Source: Gammaproteobacteria bacterium (GTDB lineage Bacteria; Pseudomonadota; Gammaproteobacteria; Burkholderiales; Rhodocyclaceae). Taken from it: a DNA stretch of 64,000 nucleotides. Where the stretch lies: positions 1-64,000 of the forward strand of contig JAHJHI010000039.1 in NCBI GenBank assembly GCA_018824085.1, in the 5' to 3' direction. Below the pieces are notes generated by a model. It was not told where the DNA came from, ran no database searches, and saw nothing but the letters and a program-made list of their open reading frames with translations. This document shows positions 16,993-24,886 of this stretch, piece by piece (positions within the stretch are counted from its first letter, which is position 1; each line of letters opens with the position of its first letter). The position numbers and the translations under genes were made by a program.

Positions 16993-18453
16993 TCAGAGCT
17001 TCACGCACACGTTCTTGAGTTCCGTATAGAACTCGAGCGAATGCACGCCGCCTTCGCGGCCGATGCCGGATTGCTTTGCGCCGCCGAACGGTGTGCGCAG
17101 GTCGCGCAGGAACCAGGCGTTAACCCACACCAGACCGGTGTCGAGTGCCGCCGCCACGCGGTGACCGCGCGCCATGTCCGACGTCCAGACCGACGCCGCA
17201 AGTCCGTAGCGGGTGTCGTTCGCCAGACGGATGGCTTCGTCTTCAGAATCGAACGGCGCGATGTGGCAGCAGGGGCCGAAGACTTCCTCGCGCACCACGG
17301 CTGCAGTCTCCGGCAGGCCGGTCCAGATGGTCGGCTGGACCCAGGCGCCGTCACGCAGCGCGCCCGGCATGTCCGGCACGCCACCGCCGGTCACCACGGT
17401 GGCGCCGTCGGCCGCGGCACGGCGGTAACAGGACAGCACCTTGTCGCGGTGCTCGCCCGAGATGAGCGGCCCCATGCCGGTGTCCTCATCCTCCGGGCGG
17501 CCCAGCTTCATCGCTTCCGCGCCCTGCTTCATCGCCGCGACGAAGCGCTCGAACAGCGGGCGCTCGACATAGACGCGCTCGGTGCCGAGACAGACCTGGC
17601 CGCAGTTCGAGAAGGCGGAACGCAGCGTGCCGGCAACGGCGGCATCGAAGTCGCAGTCGGCGAACACGAGGGCCGGATTCTTGCCGCCCATTTCCAGCGA
17701 TACCGGACGCGCGCCGTCGGCGGCCGCCTTCATGATGGCCGCGCCAGTGCGCGTCTCGCCGGTGAAGGTGATCGCGTTCACACCCGGGTGGGTCGTCAGG
17801 AATTCACCGGCCGAATCCGGCCCGAAGCCATGCACGACGTTGTAGACGCCGCGCGGCACGCCGACCGCATTCATCACCTCGCCCAGCAGCGTGGCGGTCT
17901 GCGGCGTCTCCTCGGACGGTTTCACCACCACCGTGTTGCCGCACGCCAGCGCCGGCCCGACCTTCCACGTCATCAACAGCAGCGGCAGGTTCCACGGGCA
18001 GATCACGGCGACGACGCCGACCGGCTTGCGCAGCGCGTAGTTGATCGCGCCGCGACCGTCCGGCGTGGCCGTTTCGAAGAACTCTCCGGGTACGTTCTTC
18101 ACCACGTCAGCGAATATCTTGAAGTTCGCCGCACCGCGCGGGATGTCCAGATGGCTGGCCAGACTGACCGGCTTGCCGGTATCGGCCACCTCCGCCGCGA
18201 CGAAGTCGTCGAAGCGGCGGTTGATTTCATTGGCGACCGCGTACAGCAGTTCGGTGCGCTCTGCCACCGTCATGCGGCCCCACGGCCCGCCAAGCGCGGC
18301 ACGGGCGGCGAGCACCGCCGCTTCCACCTCGTCGCGACCGGCTTCGGACACGGAGGCGAGCACGCTGTTGTCCAGCGGCGAACGCTTGTCGAAGACACGG
18401 CCACTGCGCGCGGCGACAAACTCGCCGTTGATGAAGTTTCTGATCTGTTTCAT
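16993..18453 (-). CDS. dmpC: 2-hydroxymuconic semialdehyde dehydrogenase
   Basis: NAD-dependent aldehyde dehydrogenase (486 aa, the same length as DmpC) oxidising 2-hydroxymuconic semialdehyde to 2-hydroxymuconate. Visible features are PWNLPLLLMTWK, the NAD-binding FTGETRTG region, the catalytic Glu in LEMGGKNP and the catalytic Cys in GQVCLGTERVYV. The start at 18453 (MKQIRNFING) is preceded only by a purine-rich AGAAAGAAA leader. It follows the DUF336 gene by 43 bp. Confidence 0.94.
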   Translation of the reverse strand: MKQIRNFINGEFVAARSGRVFDKRSPLDNSVLASVSEAGRDEVEAAVLAARAALGGPWGRMTVAERTELLYAVANEINRRFDDFVAAEVADTGKPVSLASHLDIPRGAANFKIFADVVKNVPGEFFETATPDGRGAINYALRKPVGVVAVICPWNLPLLLMTWKVGPALACGNTVVVKPSEETPQTATLLGEVMNAVGVPRGVYNVVHGFGPDSAGEFLTTHPGVNAITFTGETRTGAAIMKAAADGARPVSLEMGGKNPALVFADCDFDAAVAGTLRSAFSNCGQVCLGTERVYVERPLFERFVAAMKQGAEAMKLGRPEDEDTGMGPLISGEHRDKVLSCYRRAAADGATVVTGGGVPDMPGALRDGAWVQPTIWTGLPETAAVVREEVFGPCCHIAPFDSEDEAIRLANDTRYGLAASVWTSDMARGHRVAAALDTGLVWVNAWFLRDLRTPFGGAKQSGIGREGGVHSLEFYTELKNVCVKL

Positions 18454-18496
18454 CGATTTCTTTCTTCTGTTTCTTTCTTGTTCTTGCGTCGGCGCG

Positions 18497-18934
18497 TCAG
18501 CGCGCCGGATGCAGGCCGATTGCGGCGAGGCCCGCGCGGGCGCAGTCCTCGTCCTGGGTTTCCGAACCGCCCGACACGCCAACCCCGCCGACGCGTTCGC
18601 CGGCCACCACCAGCGGCAGGCCGCCGCCGAACATGACCATGCGCGGGCGCAATGGCAGGCCGGCGCGCACTGCCGCCGAATGGCCCGTCAGTGCCGCCGG
18701 CCAGTCCGCCGTCGGCAGCCCGAAGCCGGCGGCCGTGTAGGCCTTGTCGATGGCGATGTCCGCCGAATGCAGCGGTGCGCCCGGCATGCGCAGGAAGGCG
18801 ACCAGCTGGCCGGCGCGATCGACCACGGCGACATTGACCTGCGCACCGATCACCGCGGCGCGTTCAACGGCCGCGCGCACCGCCGTCACGGCCGCCTCCC
18901 AGCTCACCGTCGATTGCTTCACCGCCACGTCCAT
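18497..18934 (-). CDS. DUF336/GlcG-HbpS family protein
   Basis: Protein of 145 aa of the DUF336 (GlcG/HbpS) family, with the VNVAVVDRAGQLVAFLRMPGA and HSADIAIDKAYTAAGF signatures. Members of this family recur in meta-cleavage operons without a settled function; some relatives bind haem. It is the first gene of the lower operon, under the sigma-70-like promoter at 18996-19024. The start at 18934 has GGGAGAG at good spacing. Confidence 0.82.
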   Translation of the reverse strand: MDVAVKQSTVSWEAAVTAVRAAVERAAVIGAQVNVAVVDRAGQLVAFLRMPGAPLHSADIAIDKAYTAAGFGLPTADWPAALTGHSAAVRAGLPLRPRMVMFGGGLPLVVAGERVGGVGVSGGSETQDEDCARAGLAAIGLHPAR

Positions 18935-18995
18935 GTCGTCTCTCCCGCAACCGTTTTCGAGCGGCCGCATGTTGTTCCGATATTCGATGTTTTAA

Positions 18996-19024
18996 ACGAT
19001 ATAAAAGCATTATCTCGACGTCAA
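18996..19024 (-). promoter_or_regulatory. Sigma-70-type promoter of the lower meta-pathway operon
   Basis: On the minus strand a -35 TTGACG (19024-19019) and a -10 TATCGT (19001-18996) are separated by 17 bp. The candidate GntR operator 18997-19018 fills the spacer and the -10 element, a layout expected for repression. The leader to the DUF336 ATG is about 55 nt. Confidence 0.6.
18997..19018. promoter_or_regulatory. Candidate GntR operator, copy 1
   Basis: The 22-bp motif CGATATAAA-N6-ATCTCGA matches 25942-25963 at 18 of 22 positions. It lies in the divergent region between the lower operon and the GntR/FCD regulator gene. It is imperfectly palindromic (CGATAT and ATCTCG halves), as expected for a dimeric GntR protein. 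Confidence 0.55.
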
Positions 19025-19133
19025 CATTTTTTCTCGAGATTTTTAGCTTTTCACGGAAAAACTTCGGATCTAGAATGTCGGCATGGGTGACACCGGCCCT
19101 CCGACGCGCTGAGGGATACCGAGGATTTTTCTT

Positions 19134-19883
19134 ATGGAACAAATGATTACCGGCGAATTCCAGATCAACAGCGAAGCCTATGAGCCGAAGACACTGGTCG
19201 ATGGCGCCTACCGGCGCTTGCGGCGCGACATCATCGAGGGCCGTCACCTGCCCGGCGCCAAGCTGCGGGTCGAACATCTGAAGGACGAGTACGCGGTCGG
19301 CGCCGGCACGCTGCGCGAGGCGCTGGCGCTGCTGGTGAGCGACTCGCTGGTGGTGGCGCAGGGACAGCGCGGCTTCCGCGTCGCGCCGATTTCGCTGTCC
19401 GACATCGAGGACATCACGCGCACCCGCGTGATGCTGGAGTGCGAAGCATTGCGCCAGAGCATCCTTGCCGGCGACGACGCCTGGGAGGCCAGTCTGGTGG
19501 GGGCGTTCCACCGGCTCACGCGCGCCGAGGAGAAACTCGCCGGCGACGTGGATGGCAGCGTGAACGAGTGGGAGGAGCGCAACCGCGTGTTCCACGAAAC
19601 GCTGATCGGTGCCAGCACCTCGCGCTGGATCCGCCACTTCCTGGCCATCCTGTACCGCCAGTCCGAGCGCTATCGCCGCATCTCGGTGCTCAACCGTCCC
19701 GTGCCGCAGGACGTGCATGAGGAACACGAGCGCATCTTCAAGGCGGCCATCGCGCGCAACGTGGACGAAGCGACCCGCCTGCTCGCGGGCCACATCATGC
19801 GCACCTTCCATACCATCCAGGGTGTGGCGCGTTTTTCACCGGACGGCGACACCGTGCCGGTGCGCGTCGCGAACGCCGAATGA
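19134..19883 (+). CDS. GntR/FCD-family transcriptional regulator (AphS/PhcS-like position)
   Basis: Regulator of 249 aa. An N-terminal winged HTH occupies about residues 20-90 (AYRRLRRDIIEGRHLPGAKLR). A C-terminal all-helical FCD domain occupies about 95-235, with metal/ligand-type residues in NRVFHETL, EEHERIF and AGHIMRTF. It is the only plus-strand gene in the catabolic block, divergent from the lower operon and convergent with the upper one. In Comamonas testosteroni, GntR proteins AphS/PhcS repress phenol hydroxylase genes in similar clusters, so repression of both operons is a reasonable hypothesis. The shared motifs at 18997 and 25942 support it. The start at 19134 has GAGGA upstream. 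Confidence 0.85.
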   Translation: MEQMITGEFQINSEAYEPKTLVDGAYRRLRRDIIEGRHLPGAKLRVEHLKDEYAVGAGTLREALALLVSDSLVVAQGQRGFRVAPISLSDIEDITRTRVMLECEALRQSILAGDDAWEASLVGAFHRLTRAEEKLAGDVDGSVNEWEERNRVFHETLIGASTSRWIRHFLAILYRQSERYRRISVLNRPVPQDVHEEHERIFKAAIARNVDEATRLLAGHIMRTFHTIQGVARFSPDGDTVPVRVANAE

Positions 19884-19885
19884 AA

Positions 19886-19911
19886 CCGGCCGAGCATCGA
19901 GGCACGGCCGG
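19886..19911. terminator. Hairpin between convergent GntR and ferredoxin genes
   Basis: A 7-bp perfect inverted repeat (CCGGCCG/CGGCCGG, 12-nt loop) lies just after the GntR stop and between two convergent genes. No T-run follows on either strand, so termination activity is uncertain. Confidence 0.35.
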
Positions 19912-19929
19912 CTCCCGGGTCGCGCCCGG

Positions 19930-20307
19930 TCAGGCGCCGGATGCGATGCCTGCGGTGTCTCTCGCGCCAGCGTCGGCGTGCCCCGCCGCGTCCGCGGCAA
20001 GCCGTTCGACGCACCGGAGCATGCCGCCGATCACCTTCAGCCTCAGGTCGCTGGTCGGGTAGATGCAGCAGGCCAGCACGCGTCCTTCGCGCTCCTCCTG
20101 CTCGCTCACGTGCGCGCGGCTCATCACGCGTTTGACGTAGGTGCCGGACAGCACCTGCACCTTGCACACGCCGCAGCCGCCCTGACGGCAGCCGACCGGT
20201 ATGCCGCGCCCGCCCAGCGCTTCCATGCCGCGCAGCGCGCTCTGGCTCGCGGCGCACGGGTATTCGCGCCCGCAGTCCTCGATGACGATGCGATAGCCGT
20301 GCGCCAC
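19930..20307 (-). CDS. dmpQ: [2Fe-2S] ferredoxin of the phenol/meta pathway (DmpQ/XylT-like)
   Basis: Plant-type ferredoxin of 125 aa with the cluster motif C-x4-C-x2-C (GCRQGGCGVC, about residues 41-50) and a later Cys in ACC. DmpQ/XylT ferredoxins reactivate catechol 2,3-dioxygenase by reducing its oxidised iron, which fits this operon. The GTG start at 20307 is preceded by AGGAAG and lies 2 bp after the reductase stop. The C-terminal tail (about 20 residues of Ala/Gly/Asp) is longer than usual. It is the last gene of the upper operon. Confidence 0.85.
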   Translation of the reverse strand: MAHGYRIVIEDCGREYPCAASQSALRGMEALGGRGIPVGCRQGGCGVCKVQVLSGTYVKRVMSRAHVSEQEEREGRVLACCIYPTSDLRLKVIGGMLRCVERLAADAAGHADAGARDTAGIASGA

Positions 20308-20309
20308 GG

Positions 20310-21368
20310 CTAGATCTTCCTGAACAGCGGGCTGCGCACCTGTTGCGCGTCGGCCGCGGAGAAGAATTTCTCGGTGAAGATGTCGCGCTCGAACAGCCGG
20401 CCCTGCATCAGTGCGTTGATGCAGGCGTCGATCATCACCGGCGGTCCGCACAGATAGGCCTGGTGGCCGCGGAAGTCCTCGCGGAAACGGGCCAGCGCGG
20501 CCTCGTGCGCGAAGCCGCGGAATCCGGTCCAGTCGCTGCCCGCGGGCTCGTCCGACAGCGCCGGCACGTAGCTGAAGTTCGCGTGCGCCGCCGCCAGCCT
20601 GACGAAGTCGTCGTGGTAGTACAGCTCGGTCCGGTTGCGCGCGCCATACACAAGCGTGAGCGGCTGCGCACAGCCCCTCGCCAGCAGGTCGAGGATCATC
20701 GAGCGCGGGCTGGACAGCCCCGAGCCACCGGCCATGAAGATGAGCGGCTTTTGCGCGGACTCGCGCACGAAGAAGCGCCCGTAGGGACCGGACAGTTTCA
20801 CCGTGTCGCCCGCGCGCAGCGATTCGTGCACCCAGGTGGTCCCGCGCCCGCCGGGCACATGGCGAATGTTCAGTTCGACCTCGCAACCACCGGACGGGGC
20901 GCTGGCCAGCGAGAACGCACGCGACATGCCGGGTTCGGCGGCGATGTCCAGATTGACGTACTGGCCGGCCTGGAAGTCGAGCGGGCGGTCCAGCGCGATG
21001 AACACGCCCTTGATCGTCGGCGTGAGCTGTTCGATGCGGCTCACCGTGCCATGGAAATCGGAGACCGGAATGTTGCGCGCATCCGGCTCCTCGTCGATGT
21101 CGGCTTCTATCGTCACGTCGCTCTGCAGCCGGGCGCAGCACGCCAGCGTCTTGCCTTCGTCGCGCTCGAAGTCCATCAGCGCGAAGTCGGACGCCTCTCC
21201 GTGGTCCACCTCGCCTTCCACGACCTGCACCTTGCAGGTCGCGCACAGGCCATGGCAGCAGGCATGCGGCAGCCAGATGCCTGCGCGCAGGCAGGCATCG
21301 AGCACGGTCTGGTCGTCGTCCAGCTCGAGCGTCTGGCCGAGCGGCTCTATCGTGAGTGCGTACCCCAT
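20310..21368 (-). CDS. dmpP: Phenol hydroxylase reductase component P5
   Basis: Reductase of 352 aa that moves electrons from NAD(P)H to the di-iron hydroxylase. An N-terminal [2Fe-2S] domain (C-x4-C-x2-C in CCHGLCATC, about residues 38-46) is followed by FAD (RAFSLASAP) and NAD (GGSGLSSPRSM, YLCGPPVMIDAC) domains. The start at 21368 overlaps the dmpO stop by one base (TGATG). Length matches DmpP. Confidence 0.95.
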   Translation of the reverse strand: MGYALTIEPLGQTLELDDDQTVLDACLRAGIWLPHACCHGLCATCKVQVVEGEVDHGEASDFALMDFERDEGKTLACCARLQSDVTIEADIDEEPDARNIPVSDFHGTVSRIEQLTPTIKGVFIALDRPLDFQAGQYVNLDIAAEPGMSRAFSLASAPSGGCEVELNIRHVPGGRGTTWVHESLRAGDTVKLSGPYGRFFVRESAQKPLIFMAGGSGLSSPRSMILDLLARGCAQPLTLVYGARNRTELYYHDDFVRLAAAHANFSYVPALSDEPAGSDWTGFRGFAHEAALARFREDFRGHQAYLCGPPVMIDACINALMQGRLFERDIFTEKFFSAADAQQVRSPLFRKI

Positions 21369-21727
21369 CAGCTGCACGCTCCCCCGATGCCGGCGAGTCC
21401 GGGCGTGCGGAAGCGGATCGCGTCCTTGTGCCCGAGTCCGTTCTCGGCCAGCGAGTGCTTGAAGCTGGGGACCCAGGGCACGCCCGACTTGATCCACGCC
21501 ACCTTCGACCAGTCGATGCGCGCCCAGTCCGGGTGGTAGCCGTAGGCGCCCGGCAGCACCTTCTCGACGATGTCGCCGAAGCGCATGGTCGGCGGAAACG
21601 GAAAGGCGAACGGCGCACAGAACATCAGGTGGTCTTCCCATCCGATGAACAGCAACTGGTTGCCGTGGAAGTTCTCCACGGCGTCGCGCGCCCGGCCGGT
21701 GTATTCCTTGATTGCGGCAACTGTCAT
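21368..21727 (-). CDS. dmpO: Phenol hydroxylase component P4
   Basis: Small hydroxylase subunit of 119 aa, the length of DmpO, with the family pattern FHGNQLLFIGWEDHLMFCAPFAFP. It is the third polypeptide of the alpha-beta-gamma hydroxylase. The ATG at 21727 follows GGAGGA. Confidence 0.93.
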   Translation of the reverse strand: MTVAAIKEYTGRARDAVENFHGNQLLFIGWEDHLMFCAPFAFPFPPTMRFGDIVEKVLPGAYGYHPDWARIDWSKVAWIKSGVPWVPSFKHSLAENGLGHKDAIRFRTPGLAGIGGACS

Positions 21728-21740
21728 GTCTGTGTCCTCC

Positions 21741-23297
21741 TCAGGCGTTGCGCTTGGACATGCCGCGCCATTCCTCGAAATTGCGCTGGTCTTCGGATCC
21801 TTCGAAATCGAGGTTGTCGCGGCCATGGACCATGCGGCAATGCTCGAGCACGGCGGCGAGCGGATCGAAGCCCGGAGCGCCCGGATCTACGCCGTCGTCG
21901 AAGCAGTTTCCCTGATAGATCTGGTTCACCGGCAGCCATGCCTGCACGTACTTCTCGGGCTCGTTCTCGAAGATGTGCTGGCAGTGGTCGGAACAGAAGT
22001 GGTACTTGTCGCCCTTGTAGGTCGTTTCGCGATAGCAGATCTTCGTGGGGTCGTCCGGCTCGGTGAATACCGTCGGAATCTGGCAGGTCTGGCACAGCAT
22101 GGGCAGCGTCTTGTTGTAGAAGCGGTTGCCCTTGTCCGCCTGTTCGCGCCAGAACTCGAAGCGCGGCCGGTAGTACTTGTCGAAGGTGTCCGGATATTTC
22201 TGCGCCAGCCAGTCCATCTCCTCGGCGTCCGGCAGCCAGGTGTGGAAGTCGGTCGCCGCGCCGTAGTTGTAGAAGGTGGCCCACACCTGATGCGACAGGT
22301 GGTCCTTCTCCTTCGCGATCTGCGCGGCGCAGTCCGGCATCCTGATGCCGTAGCGCGCGAGGTCCTTGAACAGCGCGCCGCCGTTCTCCTCGAAGTAGAT
22401 CTCCCACGCCTCCTTCCAGCTCATGACGCGCTTGGGCAGCATGTAGTCCATCATCGCGGCGACGATGGACAGCAGGCGCACGCCGCGCCAGGTCCATTTG
22501 TCTATCCACCGCTGCACGATGGGCAGGTTGGCCGGATCCTGTTCCAGGATGAACTTGATGCACTCCAGTCCGAGCGTCATGTGACGCGCCTCGTCCGACT
22601 GCGCCGAGAAGCCGAACGTCATCGTCCCCATGTCTCCGTTGTAGGCGGCGCCGGACACGAAGGGCACGAACAGCAGGTTGGTCAGCACGTACTCGAACGA
22701 GAAGCCGATCGACACCACGAATTCGAACGGCCCGGCGGTCATCGCGTCCTCGAAGAAGCTCTTCGGCACCGACAGGTACCAGACCCGGTCATACATGTGC
22801 GGGAAGTCGTGGAAGCCGTTGTAGTACTTGTTGTAGTTCGACAGCGAATGGATCTGCGTCTGCGCGTGGCGCATCTCGTCGATCGCCTGCATCATGCAGG
22901 CGACCCGCGCGCCGGCACCGGGGAACTGGCGCCCGACGTGGGCGAAGCCGCGGTGCGCCATGTATTCCAGCGGCGTGACGCCGGTCAGGAACAGCTTGAT
23001 GGCGTTCAGGTAGCGCGCGTCGGTGACGCCGAGGTGGCCATTGCTCTGGCTGTAGGCGTCGATGATGGCGTACAGCTTGCGTTCCTTCTCGGACTGGTAC
23101 TTCCAGTAGGCGTCCATCGTCAGGCGGAACGGGTCTTCCCACTTGTCCCAGTCGTGGATCTTTATGCCTTCGTACCCGGCGTACGGATACACCTTCTCCT
23201 TCGGCTGGTAGCTGGTATCCCAGGCGAGGTCGCGCGTCATCAGCGTGTAGCGCTCCTTCAGGCTGAGTTTCTTCTTCGGTACCTGCATGTCCATCAT
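21741..23297 (-). CDS. dmpN: Phenol hydroxylase large (di-iron) subunit P3
   Basis: Catalytic subunit of 518 aa that hydroxylates phenol to catechol at a carboxylate-bridged di-iron centre. The ligands are visible as E111, E141-x2-H144 (DEMRH), E202 and E236-x2-H239 (DEARH). The C-terminal part has the CQTCQIP and HFCSDHCQHIFENEPEKY zinc-finger-like YHS region seen in DmpN. The start at 23297 (MMDMQVP) has GAGGAG upstream; the next ATG at 23294 is equally possible. It is 26 bp from dmpM. Confidence 0.96.
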   Translation of the reverse strand: MMDMQVPKKKLSLKERYTLMTRDLAWDTSYQPKEKVYPYAGYEGIKIHDWDKWEDPFRLTMDAYWKYQSEKERKLYAIIDAYSQSNGHLGVTDARYLNAIKLFLTGVTPLEYMAHRGFAHVGRQFPGAGARVACMMQAIDEMRHAQTQIHSLSNYNKYYNGFHDFPHMYDRVWYLSVPKSFFEDAMTAGPFEFVVSIGFSFEYVLTNLLFVPFVSGAAYNGDMGTMTFGFSAQSDEARHMTLGLECIKFILEQDPANLPIVQRWIDKWTWRGVRLLSIVAAMMDYMLPKRVMSWKEAWEIYFEENGGALFKDLARYGIRMPDCAAQIAKEKDHLSHQVWATFYNYGAATDFHTWLPDAEEMDWLAQKYPDTFDKYYRPRFEFWREQADKGNRFYNKTLPMLCQTCQIPTVFTEPDDPTKICYRETTYKGDKYHFCSDHCQHIFENEPEKYVQAWLPVNQIYQGNCFDDGVDPGAPGFDPLAAVLEHCRMVHGRDNLDFEGSEDQRNFEEWRGMSKRNA

Positions 23298-23323
23298 GCT
23301 TCTCCTCGTGGCTGCGTGTCGGG

Positions 23324-23593
23324 TCAGTCGTTCCAGTACAGCGAGAACTCGTCGTCGCTTTCGTCGATGTGTCCCGACAGTGAAATCAGGTTGGTGTGCA
23401 GTTCCTGCAGATCGAAGTCGCGTCCGATCAGCGCCTCGATCGACGCGCGCCGTATCGTCATGCGCCCCTCGGCGTCTATCTTCACCATGGCCGGCGATTC
23501 GTTCGCCACGGCGTGCGGGTTGTCACTCAGGATCGATTCGATGATCGGGCGTGTGTCGTCGTTGGTCTGCAGCGCAATGAATACCTTTGACAT
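23324..23593 (-). CDS. dmpM: Phenol hydroxylase activator/coupling protein P2
   Basis: Cofactor-less effector protein of 89 aa (MSKVFIALQTNDDTRPIIESI) that binds the hydroxylase and is needed for turnover. Length and sequence match the MmoB/DmpM family. The start at 23593 was chosen because the upstream extension overlaps dmpL. Confidence 0.94.
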   Translation of the reverse strand: MSKVFIALQTNDDTRPIIESILSDNPHAVANESPAMVKIDAEGRMTIRRASIEALIGRDFDLQELHTNLISLSGHIDESDDEFSLYWND

Positions 23594-23603
23594 GGCCGGC
23601 CCC

Positions 23604-24596
23604 TCAGGCGTTGACGCCGAGCTTCGCGAGCCGCGCGGCGAACTGTTGTGCAAGGTCGTCCATCACGGCGTCCGCCCGCTCGCCCAGCGCACGCTCTGCC
23701 ATCGGCGCCAGCGCCGCCACCGCCCGCGCCTGCCAGCCCGCGATCCAGTCGCTGACCAGCGCCGCGTTCCCGGGCGATTCGGCGACCGCAACCTTGACCT
23801 GCGCGTCTACCCACTTGGCGCTTTCGGCGTACCACTCGGTCATGAACTGGGTGAGCATCGCGATGGCGGTGCCGCCGCGCATCGACAGTTCATCCTCGAC
23901 CAGCACCTTGTAGAACAGCGGGTACAGCAGGCCGTCGAGCACGAGGTTCTGCGCGACGTACAGTTCGAACCAGTCCTGCACCACGAAGCTGTCCTCCACC
24001 AGCCGGCGCAGCGCCTGCCAGTCGGCCGCGCAGAGCCAGTGTTCCTTTGCACTGGACAGCGCGGCGGCATCCCCGAGCAGCAGTCCGATGCGCGTCAGGT
24101 ACTGCGCGATGGCCAGATGGTCCATCGCGTGATACATGCACGGCTGCGTGATCGCCGTGCCGTAGCCGTAGGCGCAGATGGCGGTGTTGTTCATGCTGCC
24201 GCCCCACGCCACGTGGCGCAGCGGCAACAGCAGGTCGAGCGCCAGGGTGAGCAGCTCCGGGCTCAGCAGGCTCGCCAGATTGCGTGATTCGACGAAGTCG
24301 AAATTCGATTCGGCGGTTTCCTGCTGGCGTGCACGCGCCAATGTCCAGGTGCCGTAGTAGTACTGACGCGGGTCGCGGAACGCGTACCAGTCGCGCATTT
24401 TCAGGCGCGTGCGCGAGGCGTCGAAAATTTCCCGGTCGGGATCCCAGGTCGGCCGGTACTGGAAGTTGTGCGTCGGCTGGAGGTCGTAAGTGCCTTCCTG
24501 GTAGCGCGACGCCGGCTTGTCGCCGAAGCGGCGTTCGATGTGGCCATAGGTATGGCGCAGCGGTTTGATCGATACGGTACGCAGGTCGATCTGCAT
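23604..24596 (-). CDS. dmpL: Phenol hydroxylase subunit P1
   Basis: Beta subunit of the hydroxylase, 330 aa, with a ferritin-like fold but no complete iron-ligand set (DWYAFRDPRQYYYGTW, HLAIAQYLTRIGLLL). It scaffolds the dimeric hydroxylase. The start at 24596 follows GAGGAGAC. It lies 42 bp after dmpK. Confidence 0.94.
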   Translation of the reverse strand: MQIDLRTVSIKPLRHTYGHIERRFGDKPASRYQEGTYDLQPTHNFQYRPTWDPDREIFDASRTRLKMRDWYAFRDPRQYYYGTWTLARARQQETAESNFDFVESRNLASLLSPELLTLALDLLLPLRHVAWGGSMNNTAICAYGYGTAITQPCMYHAMDHLAIAQYLTRIGLLLGDAAALSSAKEHWLCAADWQALRRLVEDSFVVQDWFELYVAQNLVLDGLLYPLFYKVLVEDELSMRGGTAIAMLTQFMTEWYAESAKWVDAQVKVAVAESPGNAALVSDWIAGWQARAVAALAPMAERALGERADAVMDDLAQQFAARLAKLGVNA

Positions 24597-24638
24597 GCCA
24601 GTCTCCTCGGGTGTCTTTTATCGGGGTCCGGTCCGCGC

Positions 24639-24884
24639 TCAGCGCGGACCTGCCTTGAGTACGTCGGCCAGACGCGCCGCGCACGGTGCGCGGCCGGGTG
24701 CGTCGCCGGTGTCCAGACGGATCACGCGCTGCGCCGCACAGAACTCTTCGAATGCGGCGCGCGTGAGCATCATTTCCGCGAACAGCGACGGCTCGCCGAG
24801 CGCGAAGTCGAATTCGACGAAGCCGTCGGCGCGCTCGCCCGTCACGCGCACGTACTTGACGAAGGGATCGAATGCCGACGCCAT
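24639..24884 (-). CDS. dmpK: Phenol hydroxylase assembly protein P0
   Basis: Small protein of 81 aa in the DmpK position and family (FDPFVKYVRVTGERADGFVEFDFALG). DmpK helps convert the inactive apo-hydroxylase to the iron-loaded form. The ATG at 24884 lies 2 bp after the stop of the C23O gene. Confidence 0.9.
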   Translation of the reverse strand: MASAFDPFVKYVRVTGERADGFVEFDFALGEPSLFAEMMLTRAAFEEFCAAQRVIRLDTGDAPGRAPCAARLADVLKAGPR

Positions 24885-24886
24885 GT

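Noticed and set aside
19930-21618. Single 562-codon frame joining the ferredoxin to sequence over the reductase gene
   Set aside because: Only the last 125 codons match a ferredoxin; the rest is out of frame with the clear dmpP product. The ferredoxin has its own GTG start and Shine-Dalgarno sequence.
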